This document shows, one piece after another, positions 1 to 11,086 of a stretch of 64,000 nucleotides of DNA. The notes beneath the pieces are model-generated. The model ran no database searches. It was not told where the DNA came from and saw only the letters and a list, made by a program, of their open reading frames with translations. The first letter of the stretch is position 1. Every line of letters begins with the position of its first letter. Made by a program: the position numbers and the translations under genes. The stretch lies in contig JAPQWV010000050.1 of the NCBI GenBank assembly GCA_027422505.1, forward strand, positions 3,844,001 to 3,908,000. The letters run 5' to 3'. The stretch comes from Craterostigma plantagineum. Taxonomy: Eukaryota; Streptophyta; Magnoliopsida; Lamiales; Linderniaceae.

Positions 1-221
1 CCACTAAATTCACAACTCCATTAATTCCAAATAACATGTCCTGGATTAGAAAGGAAATAAAAACTCAAAAGCATTATTTCATAGCAGTCAGTCATAACAT
101 CCAAGATCAAAGAAATGATGGCACTGGTACATCAACGGTGGTACACACACATATAACAACACAATCGAAGGATTTCATTACATACAAAATTCTAGCAGAG
201 CCACACCCACCCAGGCGAGCC

Positions 222-520
222 CGCGTTCCCGTAAAAAACTGTCCGGACCCAAAACGTGGAACGATCGGCCCGACGGCAGAGCCCTCGCCAAGCCCACGTT
301 GTACGAAAAGTTGCATATGGTGAGGCTCGAGACCTCCCCACCGGGAGGCTGGATTTCATAACAATAGCTTGAGCGGTGAAATCCCCGCCTTTCGGTGGGG
401 GAGTTTTCGAGCCTCGCAATATGCAATTTTTCATACAACGTCGGCTTGGTGGGGGCTTAATTTGCCGTCGGGCCGACCGTTCGATGATTTGGGTCGGGAC
501 AGTTTTTTCAGGAAACGTCG
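222..520. repeat. Imperfect 140-bp-arm inverted repeat (hairpin-forming)
   Basis: The left arm (about 222-359) and right arm (about 377-520) are reverse complements over roughly 140 bp with scattered mismatches, around a loop of about 17 bp. Shared blocks include GGCCCGACGGC, ACGTTGTA and GAGGCTCGA. A transcript would fold into a long hairpin. The same arm sequence occurs singly near 9450-9500 and 22457-22510, next to LRR-kinase fragments, so this is a palindromic member of a dispersed repeat. No protein is supported here. Confidence 0.8.
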
Positions 521-640
521 AGCGTCGACCTTGGGGAGCAGCGAACGCCGACGACGACGTGCTACGGAAAACCAAGTCATGTTTGGTGACTGTACCCAAG
601 GAACTTCCACTTATGAGGAGTAGCAGCAGCAGGGCAGAAA
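500..640 (-). pseudogene. Remnant of LRR receptor kinase N-terminus
   Basis: The minus strand around 520-565 is close at the nucleotide level to the segment near 24085-24125, which reads as the LRR N-terminal cap of a receptor kinase (VGxRCS followed by a leucine-rich start). Only a few dozen bases match, and the frame breaks on both sides. It is a small fossil of the same LRR-kinase family seen at 9.5, 10.6 and 22.5-24.4 kb. Confidence 0.3.
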
Positions 641-1617
641 AATATCTATAATTAATACTCACTGCAGCACAGCAAAATGGAAAACTACAATTAATTATTG
701 AGGAAGGAGAAGATAGAAAAATTATCGCATAAAACGAAAGATACAAACAAACTAGAGAAAGTAATTAAACAGAAACAATTGACGACAAATCATCCACACC
801 CCACACCGCTTCTCATCCGAGTCAATTACCCAGGGTCGTTTTCTCGGTGCCTTCGAGCCTCTTGTTTATCCTCGCGTGTTTTGTTCTACGCTCCTCTGTC
901 TCTGTTCTTGCAATAAGAAGAAACCGAGTTAGAACGACATAGACAGAGCATTTTACTGATTCGCAGCAGAAGAAACAGCGGAAAACAGAAAATCCAATTT
1001 CTTCATATACAAAACTTCAACATTAAAGAACAAAGAATACAGGAAATCCAAGCCCAAAAGAAATACAAATAAAAGATTTCAGCACCACGAGCGACCCAAA
1101 AACATTAGAAGATGGACGAAAAACAAGGATAAACAAACATATAAGTAGTATATGAACAGCCGAATGGATCCAAAAAATATAGAAGGGGTTTCGTTGCTTT
1201 CATGAATGCAGCTTCAAACTTAAAGCACAAATGCCATCACCGTCTGTAAAGTTATCATTTTCTTTTGTTTCTCAGGTGACTGAAATCAATTTCTAATTAG
1301 ATCATCCATCCTTCTAACATGAGGACGTCATTTCGTTTCATTTTTTTCCAACCAAAGAGCATAATCAATATCTTGAAGAGCTAAAGCTTACATTAATTTG
1401 AGTGTCGGAGCCCGTGGAGGTCTCCATTACGTGTGAGCGGATGGAGTTTTTGCGCTGTCTCGGGAGTTCTTGTCGGAGGTTGTCGTCGGCTCCAGCTCGG
1501 ACTTGGGAATCGTCGAGTGGCGGCGAAGCTCAGGGCGTAATAGCGTGGATTGGGCACTTAGGGCTCTGATAATTAGGTAATACGCTGTAGTGAAGTACGA
1601 TGGCGAGGAGAGAGATG
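641..1617. other. Intergenic, no gene recognised
   Basis: No ORF here has a recognisable domain. The 1400-1617 part is more GC-rich than its surroundings and could be the edge of an old gene fragment, but no product can be named. Confidence 0.5.
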
Positions 1618-2319
1618 CAGGCCCGTACCCGAAGAAGTTGGGGCATGGGGCGAAACTCCAATTCGCCCTCGAATCCTTATTAAATATTTTTTCCAAAGGA
1701 TATATGAAATAAAGCATAAATTTCTATCATAAGTGTAATTTAAATAATATAAAGAACTCCATCTATTTTGAAATCAAGACGTTTTAGACTTTTGTTTTTG
1801 TTTCTTAATACAAGTCGTTTTACTTTTTCTCAAGAAAAATAGCTGGAAACGTTTACAACTTTACCCCTTAAATAAAAATAATTAGACTAATAGGATAAAA
1901 TAGTTAATTAAGTGTATAATAGAGATTTTGTTTTATTTCTTAATATGTATGTAATTACCTTAAACGATTTGTATTTCAAAACAGAAAGAGTATGTTTTAT
2001 AATTGAATGTTCAATAAATACTTATATAAACACTATTTTTTTGAGAAATTTTGTTTTTTTTTTAAAACGATAAAAATAATATTTATTGTTTGAATAAAAT
2101 TTTAATAAAAGGTAAAGTTTTTACTCGCTTTTGTTAACTTTAAGGCGCATGTGTAACTAACAACTTTTGCATAGTTTCTATTTTATTAATTCAATGAGAT
2201 TATAAACCAACTTACTATAAAATATAACATATATACATGTATATAAAAAATATTGGCCCCCCTTCCAAAATCGGGCCCGAGGCGACCGCTTCGTTGGCCT
2301 CATAGAAGGTACGGGCCTA
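1618..2319. mobile_element. Non-autonomous hAT-like DNA element
   Basis: The left end CAGGCCCGTACC and the right end GGTACGGGCCT are inverted repeats. The flanks GAGAGATG (left) and TAGAGATG (right) differ at one of 8 positions if the duplication overlaps the last bases of the right end, consistent with the 8-bp target duplication of hAT elements. The 700-bp interior is AT-rich and has no transposase. Ends and class are inferred from these repeats only. Confidence 0.5.
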
Positions 2320-2390
2320 GAGATGTAATCTGAATTCTCAGTGGCAACCCTATATAAATATGAGCAGAAAGCGTGGGTGAAATTGTGAAC

Positions 2391-2538
2391 GTTACATCAC
2401 AACTTAGTGTGATTGGTAAATAAAAATCTCAAATTCGTCGATTCAATTACCATGAATGATATAATGTTACATCACAACTTAGTGTGATTGGTAAATAAAA
2501 ATCTCATATTCGTCAATTCAATTACCATGAATGATATA
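2391..2538. repeat. Two-copy 74-bp direct tandem repeat
   Basis: The unit starting GTTACATCACAACTTAGTG begins at 2391 and again at 2465, with only a few differences. It is a simple local duplication. The stretch from there to 2864 shows no gene. Confidence 0.85.
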
Positions 2539-2869
2539 ATTTTGGTTACAGATGGACTTTCCTTTTACGTGCGTAAGTTTATAAATGACATCTTTCATAC
2601 CCTTTTCTTACTTGAGAAACCTTGCAAGTGGGTGGATTATTATTGCCATCAATTTATAGGATATCAACATATATGGAAGTTGTGTCTTTTTTACATTTAT
2701 GTCAAACGTACTTTATTTGGAAAGATTCTTTAGAAGAAAATGTGGTATTCATCACGTTCGTGCATTAAATGCGTTTATTATTAATGTTGTGTTTGACCAT
2801 TTTTGCCAAATGTATTTTACTTGAAAAAAAAATTAATGTGGTCCCCTTCCTCTTTAGCACAAATGATAT

Positions 2870-3253
2870 TAACAAATCTGGGTGATGTAATTGCTTGAAC
2901 AGATTGCATTTACGTGGTTCAGATTCAAGATCTTTGAATCTTACATCCACGGAGAAATGGAGATTTTATTTACTGTGTTGAATCGTTTACAGAGATTGAT
3001 CAGAATGATCTACTGCTATTTAAAATTGCCGCGCATTTGTTAAATATAAAGAATCGCCTTCAGCATCAGCAACTTAGTTAGTTAGTCGTTCCCTTGAAAG
3101 CGCCATTTACTTCTTTGTTTATCAACGCTTTTTCCTCCCTGAATGCAAAGGTTGTTTCCCTCGCAAAGCTTCTCTGCTTTTCAGTGAAGTCCTGAGCTAT
3201 GTTCTGCCCTTCTTCTTCACTCTTTTGCTCAGTTGCTTCTGCATTCTTCAACA
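2870..3253 (-). repeat. 3' LTR of copia-1
   Basis: 384 bp; on the minus strand it starts TGTTGAAG and ends TTTGTTA (TG...TA rather than the usual TG...CA). It is near-identical to the 5' LTR. The pol frame reads into it for about 175 bp. Confidence 0.95.
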
Positions 3254-6200
3254 CCCCCCCGCAAGATGGATGGTATAGATTTATCACAGCCATCTTGAGT
3301 AGGAAATGTCGCAACATTGGCCCTGACAGCGGCTTTGTAAACACATCAGCTATCTGATGTTCAGTCCTGACAGGAATCAGTTTGATCTCCCCATTTGACA
3401 CGTGATGCCTGATGAAATGGCAATCGATTTCAATATGCTTGGATCTTTCATGAAACTTGGGGTTAGATGCTAGTTTCAAGGCCGACTGATTATCGCAATA
3501 GATTACTGGTGTTTGCTTTAGCTGAATTCCTAATTCTGCAACCAAGGATTTTACCCACAACATCTCTGCCACGAGTGAGCCTAAAGCTCTATACTCGGCT
3601 TCTGTTGATGATCTGGAGACTGTTGCTTGCTTTTTAGCCTTCCAAGTAACTATAGAATCCCCCAAAAAGGTGCAGTACCCCGTGATAGACCTCCTTGTAT
3701 CCTTACACGTTCCCCAATCCGCATCCGAGAATCCCTTTAAACTGGTATCTGAGGCTGAACTAAACAGTATACCCTGCCCTGGTGATGCCTTGAGGTATCT
3801 AAGGAGATGGTGTGCGGCTTTTAAATGTCCTGTGCGGGGAGCCGACATAAACTGGCTAAGCTTGTGGACTGCAAAAGCCACATCAGGCCTGGTAAATGTC
3901 AAGTAGAGCAGGCGTCCTACCAACCTTCTATACTTGAAGGTATCAGTTAATAGCTCCCCTTCTGCCTCTGTCAGTTTATTACTCGGGTCCATGGGAGTGG
4001 GCAGAGGCTTTGCTTCTAGGTAGCCCGTGTCTTCAAGTAATTGAAGGGTATATTGTCTCTGAGTTATATAGATTCCTGCCATGCTCCTAGACACCTCTAT
4101 TTCCAAGAAGAATTTAAGCTCGCCAAGGTCCTTTACCTTGAAGCAAGTACTAAGGAATTCTCTAACCTGCTGGATTGCTGTTGCTGACGGCCCCGACAGT
4201 ATTATGTCGTCTACATAGACCAGCAAGACCACCAGATCTTCTCCCTTTCCCTTGGTAAATAAGGTGTGGTCTGATTGAGCTTGTATGAAGCCAAAAGCCT
4301 TGACTGCCTCGGTGAACCTCTTGCTCCATTGCCTTGATGATTGTTTCAATCCATATATTGATTTCTGGAGTTTGCAAACTGTTCTACCAGGCCCTGCCCT
4401 CTCACAGTTCTCATAGAATCCCTGCGGCAGTTCCATGTAGACTTCCTCCGTCAAATCCCCATTCAAAAAGGCATTGCTGATATCCAGCTGCATGAGATTC
4501 CATCCTAGTTTGGCTGCCAAGCAGAGAATTATTTTGATTGTGCTAGGCTTTGCCACGGGTGCGAAGGTATCTATGAAGTCTACACCCTCTCTTTGGTCGT
4601 AACCTTTAGCAACTAATCGAGCTTTGTACTTAGCTATTTGTCCATCTGCATTCAGCTTAAGTTTGTACACCCACCGGCTTCCAATTGCTCTCTTTCCTTG
4701 TGGGAGTCTGGTTAGTGACCAGGTCTGGTTCTCTTCCAGTGCCCTGAATTCTTCCCTCATTGCTTCCAACCATTCTCTGTTTCTGGCAGCTTGGGCATAA
4801 TTTTTGGGTTCTTGGATCATAGATATGTTGTTCATGTATGACTGATGCTCCCTTGAGAAATTCTGGTAAGTCATGACTTGAGAAATGGGATATAGGACTT
4901 TCCTATCTGTCAGCTCATTGCAGTAATATTGCTTGAGGTAGGATGGTCTCTTTGATTCCCTTACTGACCTCCTTATCTGCTGCTGTCCTTCTGCAACACT
5001 GTCTGGCCCCTGTTGGAGTGCACTGTCTGGCCCCTGTTGGAGTGCTCCCTGGTGCTGTTCTTCCATATCTGGCCCCTGAAACTCATGCTGAGGGATAGAG
5101 AAGTCATCACTATTTCCTGGTGCATTGTCTCCATGATGGGGTGCTGGTGGTGTGTGTTCTCCATCTCCAACAACTGAATGTGGCATATGTGGCCTTGGCA
5201 GCACATGAGTAGGGAATGGATCTGCTGCTGGCTGAGATGGTTGCTGATTCTTGAAGGGAAATTCATCTTCCTTGAATCTAACATCCCTAGAGACAATCAC
5301 CTCCATTGTATTGAGATCTAGTACTTTGTACCCCTTTGTTCCAGCGGGGTAGCCAATAAAGGCACACTCCCTTGCCCGGGGGTCAAATTTTCTTCTACCT
5401 GCTGCATAAGTGGAACAAAAACACAAGCAACCGAATACTCGTAGCATGTTATAGTTTATTGGTCTTTGATACAAAAGTTCATGTGGGCTCTTATTGCCTA
5501 GTCTCACAGAGGGTACTCTATTGATAAGAAAGGTAGCTGTTAACACACCCTCTGACCAAAACTTAAGGGGCAGTCCAGACTGAAATAAAAGGGATCGTGC
5601 CACATTGAGTAAGTGCTGGTGTTTCCGCTCAACTACGGAGTTTTGTTGAGGGGTGTATGCACAGGATAGGTGATGAATTATTCCTTTTTCCCTAAATACG
5701 TCAGCTAAGTTAAATTCTTTCGCATTATCAGTCCTCATCACTTTTACCTTAGCTCTGAAATGTGTTTCTACCATTGCTAGATAATACCTTAAGACTGATG
5801 AAACTTCAGACTTGAATTTAATCATAAAAACCCAAGTAAAACTGGAATAGTCATCCACTATAGTGACAAAATACTGATATCCTAAGTAAGATGGTTGGTG
5901 GAAAGGACCCCACACATCACAGTGGATTAAGTCGAAAGGAGCACAAGCAGTTTGCCTATCATCAGGAAAAGTTAGTCTTCTCTGTTTTGCCACCGGGCAG
6001 ATTTTACAGTATGAGTTTATTGAGTTCTTATTATGCTCTAAGTAAGGTCTAAGTAGCTCTAGAATCTTGTTTGATGGATGTCCTAGTCTATTATGCCATA
6101 CATCTAAAGACAATGCATTAAGAAAAACAGAATCTGTGTTTTCTGAGGAGACTGGACTGCTGGCATCAGATTCTAACACATAGAGACCTGCCCTGCTTTT

Positions 6201-6605
6201 ACCCCTGCCAATCATTCGATGGGAATGGTCCTGTATCACAAAGCTATCAGCCTTAAAGAGGAAACTGCACTTTAACAGGTTAGTTAGGTAGCTTACTGAG
6301 ATCAAATTGAAGTGAAATTGTGGTACATATAACACCTCTGTCAGGATTATGTGGTCATTTATGATGCATGAACCTACTTTGTTCACCTTAATAACTGTAT
6401 TGTCTGGAAGTACTATATTAGACTCAGTCAGTTCATGGATTCCTGTTAAGAGACTCCTATTACCACACACATGCCTAGTGGCACCCGTGTCAAGCAACCA
6501 ACTTTGCATATTTGTGATTCTAGGTAAATTAAATGAGAGGCATGTACCTTCACCCTTCTCACTCTGCTGTGGGTTGTCTCCATTCTCAGATGCCGGCATG
6601 ACCAT
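3078..6605 (-). CDS. copia-1 pol polyprotein (PR-IN-RT-RNase H)
   Basis: An open frame of 1175 codons. It contains an aspartic protease (WLLDTGATRHVCGN near residue 35), the pre-integrase HHCC region (WHNRLGH ... CKIC), the integrase core (DVWGP, DDYSSFTW, RTDNAKEF, TPQQNSVVERKH), reverse transcriptase (LDISNAFLNG, YGLKQSSRQW, YVDD) and a copia RNase H (DADWG, SSTEAEYRA, DNQSALKLA, KHIEIDCHFI). A spacer between IN and RT carries short QQGPDS repeats. The first Met lies just before protease, and the same frame extends upstream, so 6605 is probably not a real start: gag and pol were one frame before a 1-nt shift near 6670-6690. All catalytic signatures look intact. Function: cDNA synthesis and integration for the element. 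Confidence 0.95.
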   Translation of the reverse strand: MVMPASENGDNPQQSEKGEGTCLSFNLPRITNMQSWLLDTGATRHVCGNRSLLTGIHELTESNIVLPDNTVIKVNKVGSCIINDHIILTEVLYVPQFHFNLISVSYLTNLLKCSFLFKADSFVIQDHSHRMIGRGKSRAGLYVLESDASSPVSSENTDSVFLNALSLDVWHNRLGHPSNKILELLRPYLEHNKNSINSYCKICPVAKQRRLTFPDDRQTACAPFDLIHCDVWGPFHQPSYLGYQYFVTIVDDYSSFTWVFMIKFKSEVSSVLRYYLAMVETHFRAKVKVMRTDNAKEFNLADVFREKGIIHHLSCAYTPQQNSVVERKHQHLLNVARSLLFQSGLPLKFWSEGVLTATFLINRVPSVRLGNKSPHELLYQRPINYNMLRVFGCLCFCSTYAAGRRKFDPRARECAFIGYPAGTKGYKVLDLNTMEVIVSRDVRFKEDEFPFKNQQPSQPAADPFPTHVLPRPHMPHSVVGDGEHTPPAPHHGDNAPGNSDDFSIPQHEFQGPDMEEQHQGALQQGPDSALQQGPDSVAEGQQQIRRSVRESKRPSYLKQYYCNELTDRKVLYPISQVMTYQNFSREHQSYMNNISMIQEPKNYAQAARNREWLEAMREEFRALEENQTWSLTRLPQGKRAIGSRWVYKLKLNADGQIAKYKARLVAKGYDQREGVDFIDTFAPVAKPSTIKIILCLAAKLGWNLMQLDISNAFLNGDLTEEVYMELPQGFYENCERAGPGRTVCKLQKSIYGLKQSSRQWSKRFTEAVKAFGFIQAQSDHTLFTKGKGEDLVVLLVYVDDIILSGPSATAIQQVREFLSTCFKVKDLGELKFFLEIEVSRSMAGIYITQRQYTLQLLEDTGYLEAKPLPTPMDPSNKLTEAEGELLTDTFKYRRLVGRLLYLTFTRPDVAFAVHKLSQFMSAPRTGHLKAAHHLLRYLKASPGQGILFSSASDTSLKGFSDADWGTCKDTRRSITGYCTFLGDSIVTWKAKKQATVSRSSTEAEYRALGSLVAEMLWVKSLVAELGIQLKQTPVIYCDNQSALKLASNPKFHERSKHIEIDCHFIRHHVSNGEIKLIPVRTEHQIADVFTKPLSGPMLRHFLLKMAVINLYHPSCGGVLKNAEATEQKSEEEGQNIAQDFTEKQRSFARETTFAFREEKALINKEVNGAFKGTTN

Positions 6606-7674
6606 GGACTGATCAGCAAGGTCCTCAAACTCTGCAACTGAAGTGGTGTCATCTGAAGTTGCACAAGCCCTTCCTTACTGGAATTGCTGATCTGCTGAGG
6701 CATCTTGACTGGTTGGTCAATCAAGAACTGGTTTACCCTGGGACCCTTAAACCTCTGATTTTGCCTGAACCCCGGAGGAAATCCATGAATTTGGTAGCAG
6801 GTTTCCACGGTGTGTCCTCTCTTACTGCAGTGGGTACAGAGGGCTTTGCTAGCTTCCTTTCTTTGACCAAAGTTACCCTTCTTGGCTGCCTCATTATCAT
6901 ATCTTGCAGCCATCATTGCCATAGTATTACTCTGTTCATTTCCTTTCTGTGTCATAACTGAGTGCATAGACCTCTGCTTCTCTTCTTGGACCATCAAGGA
7001 GAAAGCCTTGTTGACAGATGGTAAAGGGTCCATGAGCAAAACTTGGCCCCTAGTCTGAGAGAATGAGTCATTCAGACCCATGAGAAATGCCAATACATAT
7101 TCCTCATCTAAGTAAGCCTTCATTGCCTTAATGCCCCCACAGGTGCAGCTGCAGTTTGGTCTGTAATTGGCTAATTCATCCCAGAGAGTTTTCAGTTTGG
7201 TGAAGTATACGGATACACTGTCAGCACCTTGCGCCAGGTTGATCAGTTCCCGCTTCAGCTGGAAGATCCGTGGCTTATTTGTCTGCCCGAACCTCTCCTC
7301 AAGGTCAAGCCAAACCTCCCTAGCTGATGTCCCATATAAGATACTTGCTGAAATTTCCTTCGATACCGAATTGATGATCCAAGAAATGACAACATTGTTA
7401 TTTCTTTTCCATGCACTCAGCTGATTCTTGGAAGCCACTGGCTGCTGTGGATCTTCAACAGGCATTACTAAATCTCCATTGATAAACCCTTCCTATTTCG
7501 TCCTATAAGTGCAATCAACATCGCTCTACTCCAAGTCGCATAATTGTCACCGATTAGAGGTTCGTGTACAAGAATCTGACCTGAGTTATCGTTATTGCTC
7601 AAGAAATAAGGGTCGTTAATCAAGACTGTGGATCCTGAATTTGCGGCCGCCGATGTGATGCTTGAATCTGCCAT
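6446..7674 (-). pseudogene. copia-1 gag, frameshifted
   Basis: The frame starts MADSSITSAAANSG at 7674 and continues into a UBN2-type gag (EVWLDLEERFGQTNKPRIFQL) with a CCHC zinc knuckle (CTHCSKRGHTVETC). One nucleotide is missing around 7480, so the first 68 codons end prematurely and the frame resumes at 7465; another shift near 6670-6690 separates gag from pol. Gag would form the virus-like particle. Two independent shifts argue for decay rather than programmed frameshifting. Confidence 0.85.
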
Positions 7675-7764
7675 TGCGAATCAGAATAAAACGAGGCTCT
7701 GTAATTGATCGTGAACGCTTAAAACCTTGAAGATCGCAGCTCTAAAATCTTCGCTCTGATACCA

Positions 7765-8149
7765 TAACAAATCTGGGTGATGTAATTGCTTGAACAGATT
7801 GCATTTACGTGGTTCAGATTCAAGATCTTTGAATCTTACATCCACGGAGAAATGGGGATTTTATTTACTGTGTTGAATCGTTTACAGAGATTGATCAGAA
7901 TGATCTACTGCTATTTAAAATTGCCGCGCATTTGTTAAATATAAAGAATCGCCTTCAGCATCAGCAACTTAGTTAGTTAGTCGTTCCCTTGAAAGCGCCA
8001 TTTACTTCTTTTGTTTATCAACGCTTTTTCCTCCCTGAATGCAAAGGCTGTTTCCCTCGCAAAGCTTCTCTGCTTTTCAGTGAAGTCCTGAGCTATGTTC
8101 TGCCCTTCTTCTTCACTCTTTTGCTCAGTTGCTTCTGCATTCTTCAACA
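7765..8149 (-). repeat. 5' LTR of copia-1
   Basis: 385 bp, paired with the LTR at 2870-3253 and followed on the right by the target duplication GATAT. It would carry the element promoter. Confidence 0.95.
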
Positions 8150-8154
8150 GATAT

Positions 8155-8559
8155 TCCTCACATTTTTGACCGAGATAGGGTTGTTGCGTTAGAGATGTTT
8201 ATTATGTGAATTAGGGTTGTTGCGTTAGTGAGGTATATATAGAGAGATTTGCGTTAGCTCATATTTCAAATACAAACATTTCATTTATGGCGAATACATT
8301 ATTAGTAAGAAGGAAAAGACTTGCTTGTTCATACATATATTTATGTTTCTATTTTTATAAATAAGGATTATACAACCCTAAATGGAAGGCTATTATGCAG
8401 CCAATTAAAATGGAATCATATTTTTTTCTGAAAATCATATTTGTATTGATTTTAGGGGTAGAGGTTTGGCATTTGATACTTTTTCTATTTAACTTCCCTT
8501 CGCAGGAAGGCTTTGACATTCTTTCGTCTTTGAGTTAATTTAGAACTTTCTAGAAGTAA
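8155..8559. other. AT-rich intergenic, no gene seen
   Basis: The phrase AGGGTTGTTGCGTTAG is repeated at 8176 and 8212. Nothing else is recognisable. Confidence 0.5.
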
Positions 8560-9023
8560 CTAATATTTTTTTATTGTATCGATATCATTCGTAGAAATTT
8601 ACGATATCTAAAAACCTGCACCAAAATTAATGTAGATGTTTTATATCCCATACACCTTAAAATATAGTAATAATCTTGTAAAAATATATTCCTCACACAA
8701 TTTCGTTTTTCTCAAATATATATTTATATATATCGCTATTAGTTATCACTGGTACATATTTAGAATATATATATATATATATATATGAACACAAAATTGT
8801 ATGTATCTTTTTTATGTTCCATAAACCATTAGAATATCTTACTGTTTCTATAAAAATAACATATCCCCTTTTCTCAAAAATAAATTATTATATAGTTCTT
8901 ATTTGAAGAAGTTTACGATATCTTACAGTAAGCATATTTTATATATCCCATGCGCCATTAAAATATACTAATTATTTCTGCAAAGTAATTATTCCTCAAA
9001 ATATTTGGTTGTTCTCCAAGAAA

Positions 9024-9061
<38 letters not shown>

Positions 9062-9440
9062 GTCCGTCGTACAAATTTACGGTATAGACACAAATTAACA
9101 TAAGTATCTTTTTTATATATTCCATAAATCATTACATATATTCCTCTGTGATTTTTCTCAAAACCATTTATTAGATACATATTATATATATTACGTAATC
9201 TTTTGTAGAAATTTACAATAACTAACTATATACAAACAAATAATGTAAGCATCTTTTATATATAACATATACATCATTTGTACAAATTTACGGTATCTAA
9301 ATATATGTACAAACAAATTAATGAAAGAATCTTTGATATATTCCATAAACCATTAAAATATACTAATTGTTTATGTAAAAATTTATTCCTCACATTTTGT
9401 GGTTTTCTTGAAGACGAAATTATTAGATCTATATATGTAT
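8560..9440. repeat. AT-rich tandem repeat array, satellite block 1
   Basis: Degenerate head-to-tail monomers of about 125-180 bp. Each has the same landmarks in the same order: CATTCGTACAAATTTACG, AATTAATGTAAGCATC, TATATTCCATACACCATT, ACTAATTGTTTCTGTAAA, TTATTCCTCACA, then a (TA)n run. Length varies mainly through the (TA)n tract. The same monomer recurs at 9990-10620, 22142-22440, 23110-23930 and 24400-25440. Confidence 0.85.
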
Positions 9441-9529
9441 TATACCGAACAGTCGGCCCGACGGCAAAGCCCCAGCCAAGTAGACGTTGTACGAAAAAAT
9501 GCATTCTCTCATGGTCAAAAACTTTCGAA

Positions 9530-9860
9530 GCGCAGGGTTTCACCATTGCGATTATGGTTGTTGAGGTAGAGGAGCGCCAACATGTCGAGGTTGCCGAGCT
9601 ACCGCAGTATCCGAATGGCACCTGACAGTCTGTTGTAACCAATGTTCAGACACAACGGCATGCCTCGCAGGTTCCCCAGCTCCGTTGGGATTTCTTCGCG
9701 GAACCCCCGCCCATTTGCAGTTCCTTAGATTCCTGCACTTGCAGACGAATACTAAACCAGTTCCTGAGTTCCTTGGGTATTGATCAGAGAACTGATTGAC
9801 GAGCTCTTTCGGCAAGTTACCTCCGAAGTCCGATGCGATTATGTGCAAGGCCAAGCGGCA
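9530..9860 (-). pseudogene. LRR receptor kinase fragment, unit A
   Basis: The minus strand reads as plant extracellular LRRs: EIPTELGNLRG, then NIGYNRLSGAI, LGNLDMLALLYLNN and NGE. The LxxLxLxxNxLxGxIP spacing is clear, but a stop interrupts the frame after RIL and other frames are needed further on. It corresponds to the fragment at 22540-23035 in unit B. Satellite monomers flank it on both sides. Dead remnant of a receptor-like kinase ectodomain. Confidence 0.75.
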
Positions 9861-9989
9861 ACAAACTCCGGCATTGCTGGAAGAGTGTTCCGTGATATCA
9901 CAAAACCATTTTATCTATATTGTCTTCTCTTTGTGAAAGGGGACATAGTGGAAGAGTGTTCCATCCATGGTTGTAAAACTCGGCATATA

Positions 9990-9995
9990 TATATG

Positions 9996-10041
<46 letters not shown>

Positions 10042-10620
10042 CTTGTTATCATTCGTACAAATTTACATATGTAAATATATACAAAAATTATTGTAAGCAT
10101 CTCTATATATCTCTACATCATTAAAATATACTAATTATTTCCGTAAAAGTTTATTCCAGACAAAATGTGGTTTTTCTAAAAAATCATTATTAGATCTAAA
10201 AATATATGTATATATACATATATGTATCACTCGTACAAATTTATGACTATATACACCCAAATTAATGTAAGCATCTTTTATATATTCGATATACCATTAA
10301 AATATACTAATTGTTTCTGTAAAAATTTATTCCTTATATGGTTTTTCTCAAAAAAAATTATTTATATTATATGCATCGTTATCATTCGTACAAATGTATT
10401 ATATCACACAAATTACTGTAAGCATCTTTTATATATCCCATACACCATTAAATATCCTAATTGTTTCTGTCAAATTTATTCCTTGCATAATTTTCCTCGA
10501 AAACAAATTATTAGCATCATATATATACATCGTTATCTCTTACAAACTTACGATATCTAAATATATATAGATAAATTAATGTAAGCATCTTTGATATATT
10601 CCATACACCATTAAAATACA
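9990..10620. repeat. AT-rich satellite block 2
   Basis: At least three further monomers of the 125-180-bp repeat (landmarks near 10097, 10275, 10427 and 10590), ending directly against an LRR fragment. Confidence 0.85.
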
Positions 10621-10730
10621 CTAAGGTTAAGAAAAAAGTCCCAATTCGATCGGGATTCTGCCTTCGACAGATTGTTGTCGAGGCTAAAGTTTTGCAGCCT
10701 CCGACACTCTGACTGGAGGAATAACTCATA
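10621..10730 (-). pseudogene. LRR receptor kinase fragment 2, unit A
   Basis: About 100 bp matching the start of the unit B fragment at 23930-24020. The minus strand reads as CxxLQxLxLxxNL followed by GRIPIE-like residues. The rest of the exon, present in unit B up to 24360, is missing, and the text jumps straight into the sequence upstream of the PSY gene. Confidence 0.6.
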
Positions 10731-11086
10731 TATGTTACATCACAAATTATTTTCATGAGTTATTTTCGAAGACCTGAACACCAAAGACATGTCCGGGATT
10801 GTATGCATATTGTGTTGTATGACTTCTTTACTTTTTCATTTGTTTATCGCTCACGAATAACCTATACTTAATTTTGAGAGTTTATTATATTTCCTAATAA
10901 TTTGGTATTTTGTTTATATTTGATCTTTTGCCTTTTTCTCCTTATTGTTAATTAGTATATAAATGCGAGATACTTTTCCATGTTACATCAAATAATCAGA
11001 TTACATATTAATAGCACTGTAAATGGTTATATATATATATTTGTATGATCCGCAAGTAATATAACTCGCTCATATCCGTAAAGAAA

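Larger units (their letters stand above)
2870..8149 (-). mobile_element. Ty1/copia LTR retrotransposon, copia-1
   Basis: Complete element of about 5.28 kb on the minus strand. LTRs are 2870-3253 and 7765-8149; the target duplication GATAT lies at 2865-2869 and 8150-8154. The primer-binding site TGGTATCAGAGC (initiator Met tRNA complement, minus strand) directly abuts the 5' LTR at 7753-7764, and a G7 polypurine tract abuts the 3' LTR at 3254-3260. The two LTRs differ by two substitutions and one 1-bp indel, so the insertion is young. The domain order PR-IN-RT-RH places it in Ty1/copia. Two 1-nt frame breaks separate gag from pol, so the copy is probably not autonomous. Confidence 0.97.

Noticed and set aside
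36..746. Small overlapping ORFs on both strands
   Set aside because: They mirror each other because of the inverted repeat and show no domain.
7753..7764. tRNA gene near TGGTATCAGAGC motifs
   Set aside because: These are retroelement primer-binding sites complementary to initiator Met tRNA; no cloverleaf or tRNA boxes surround them.
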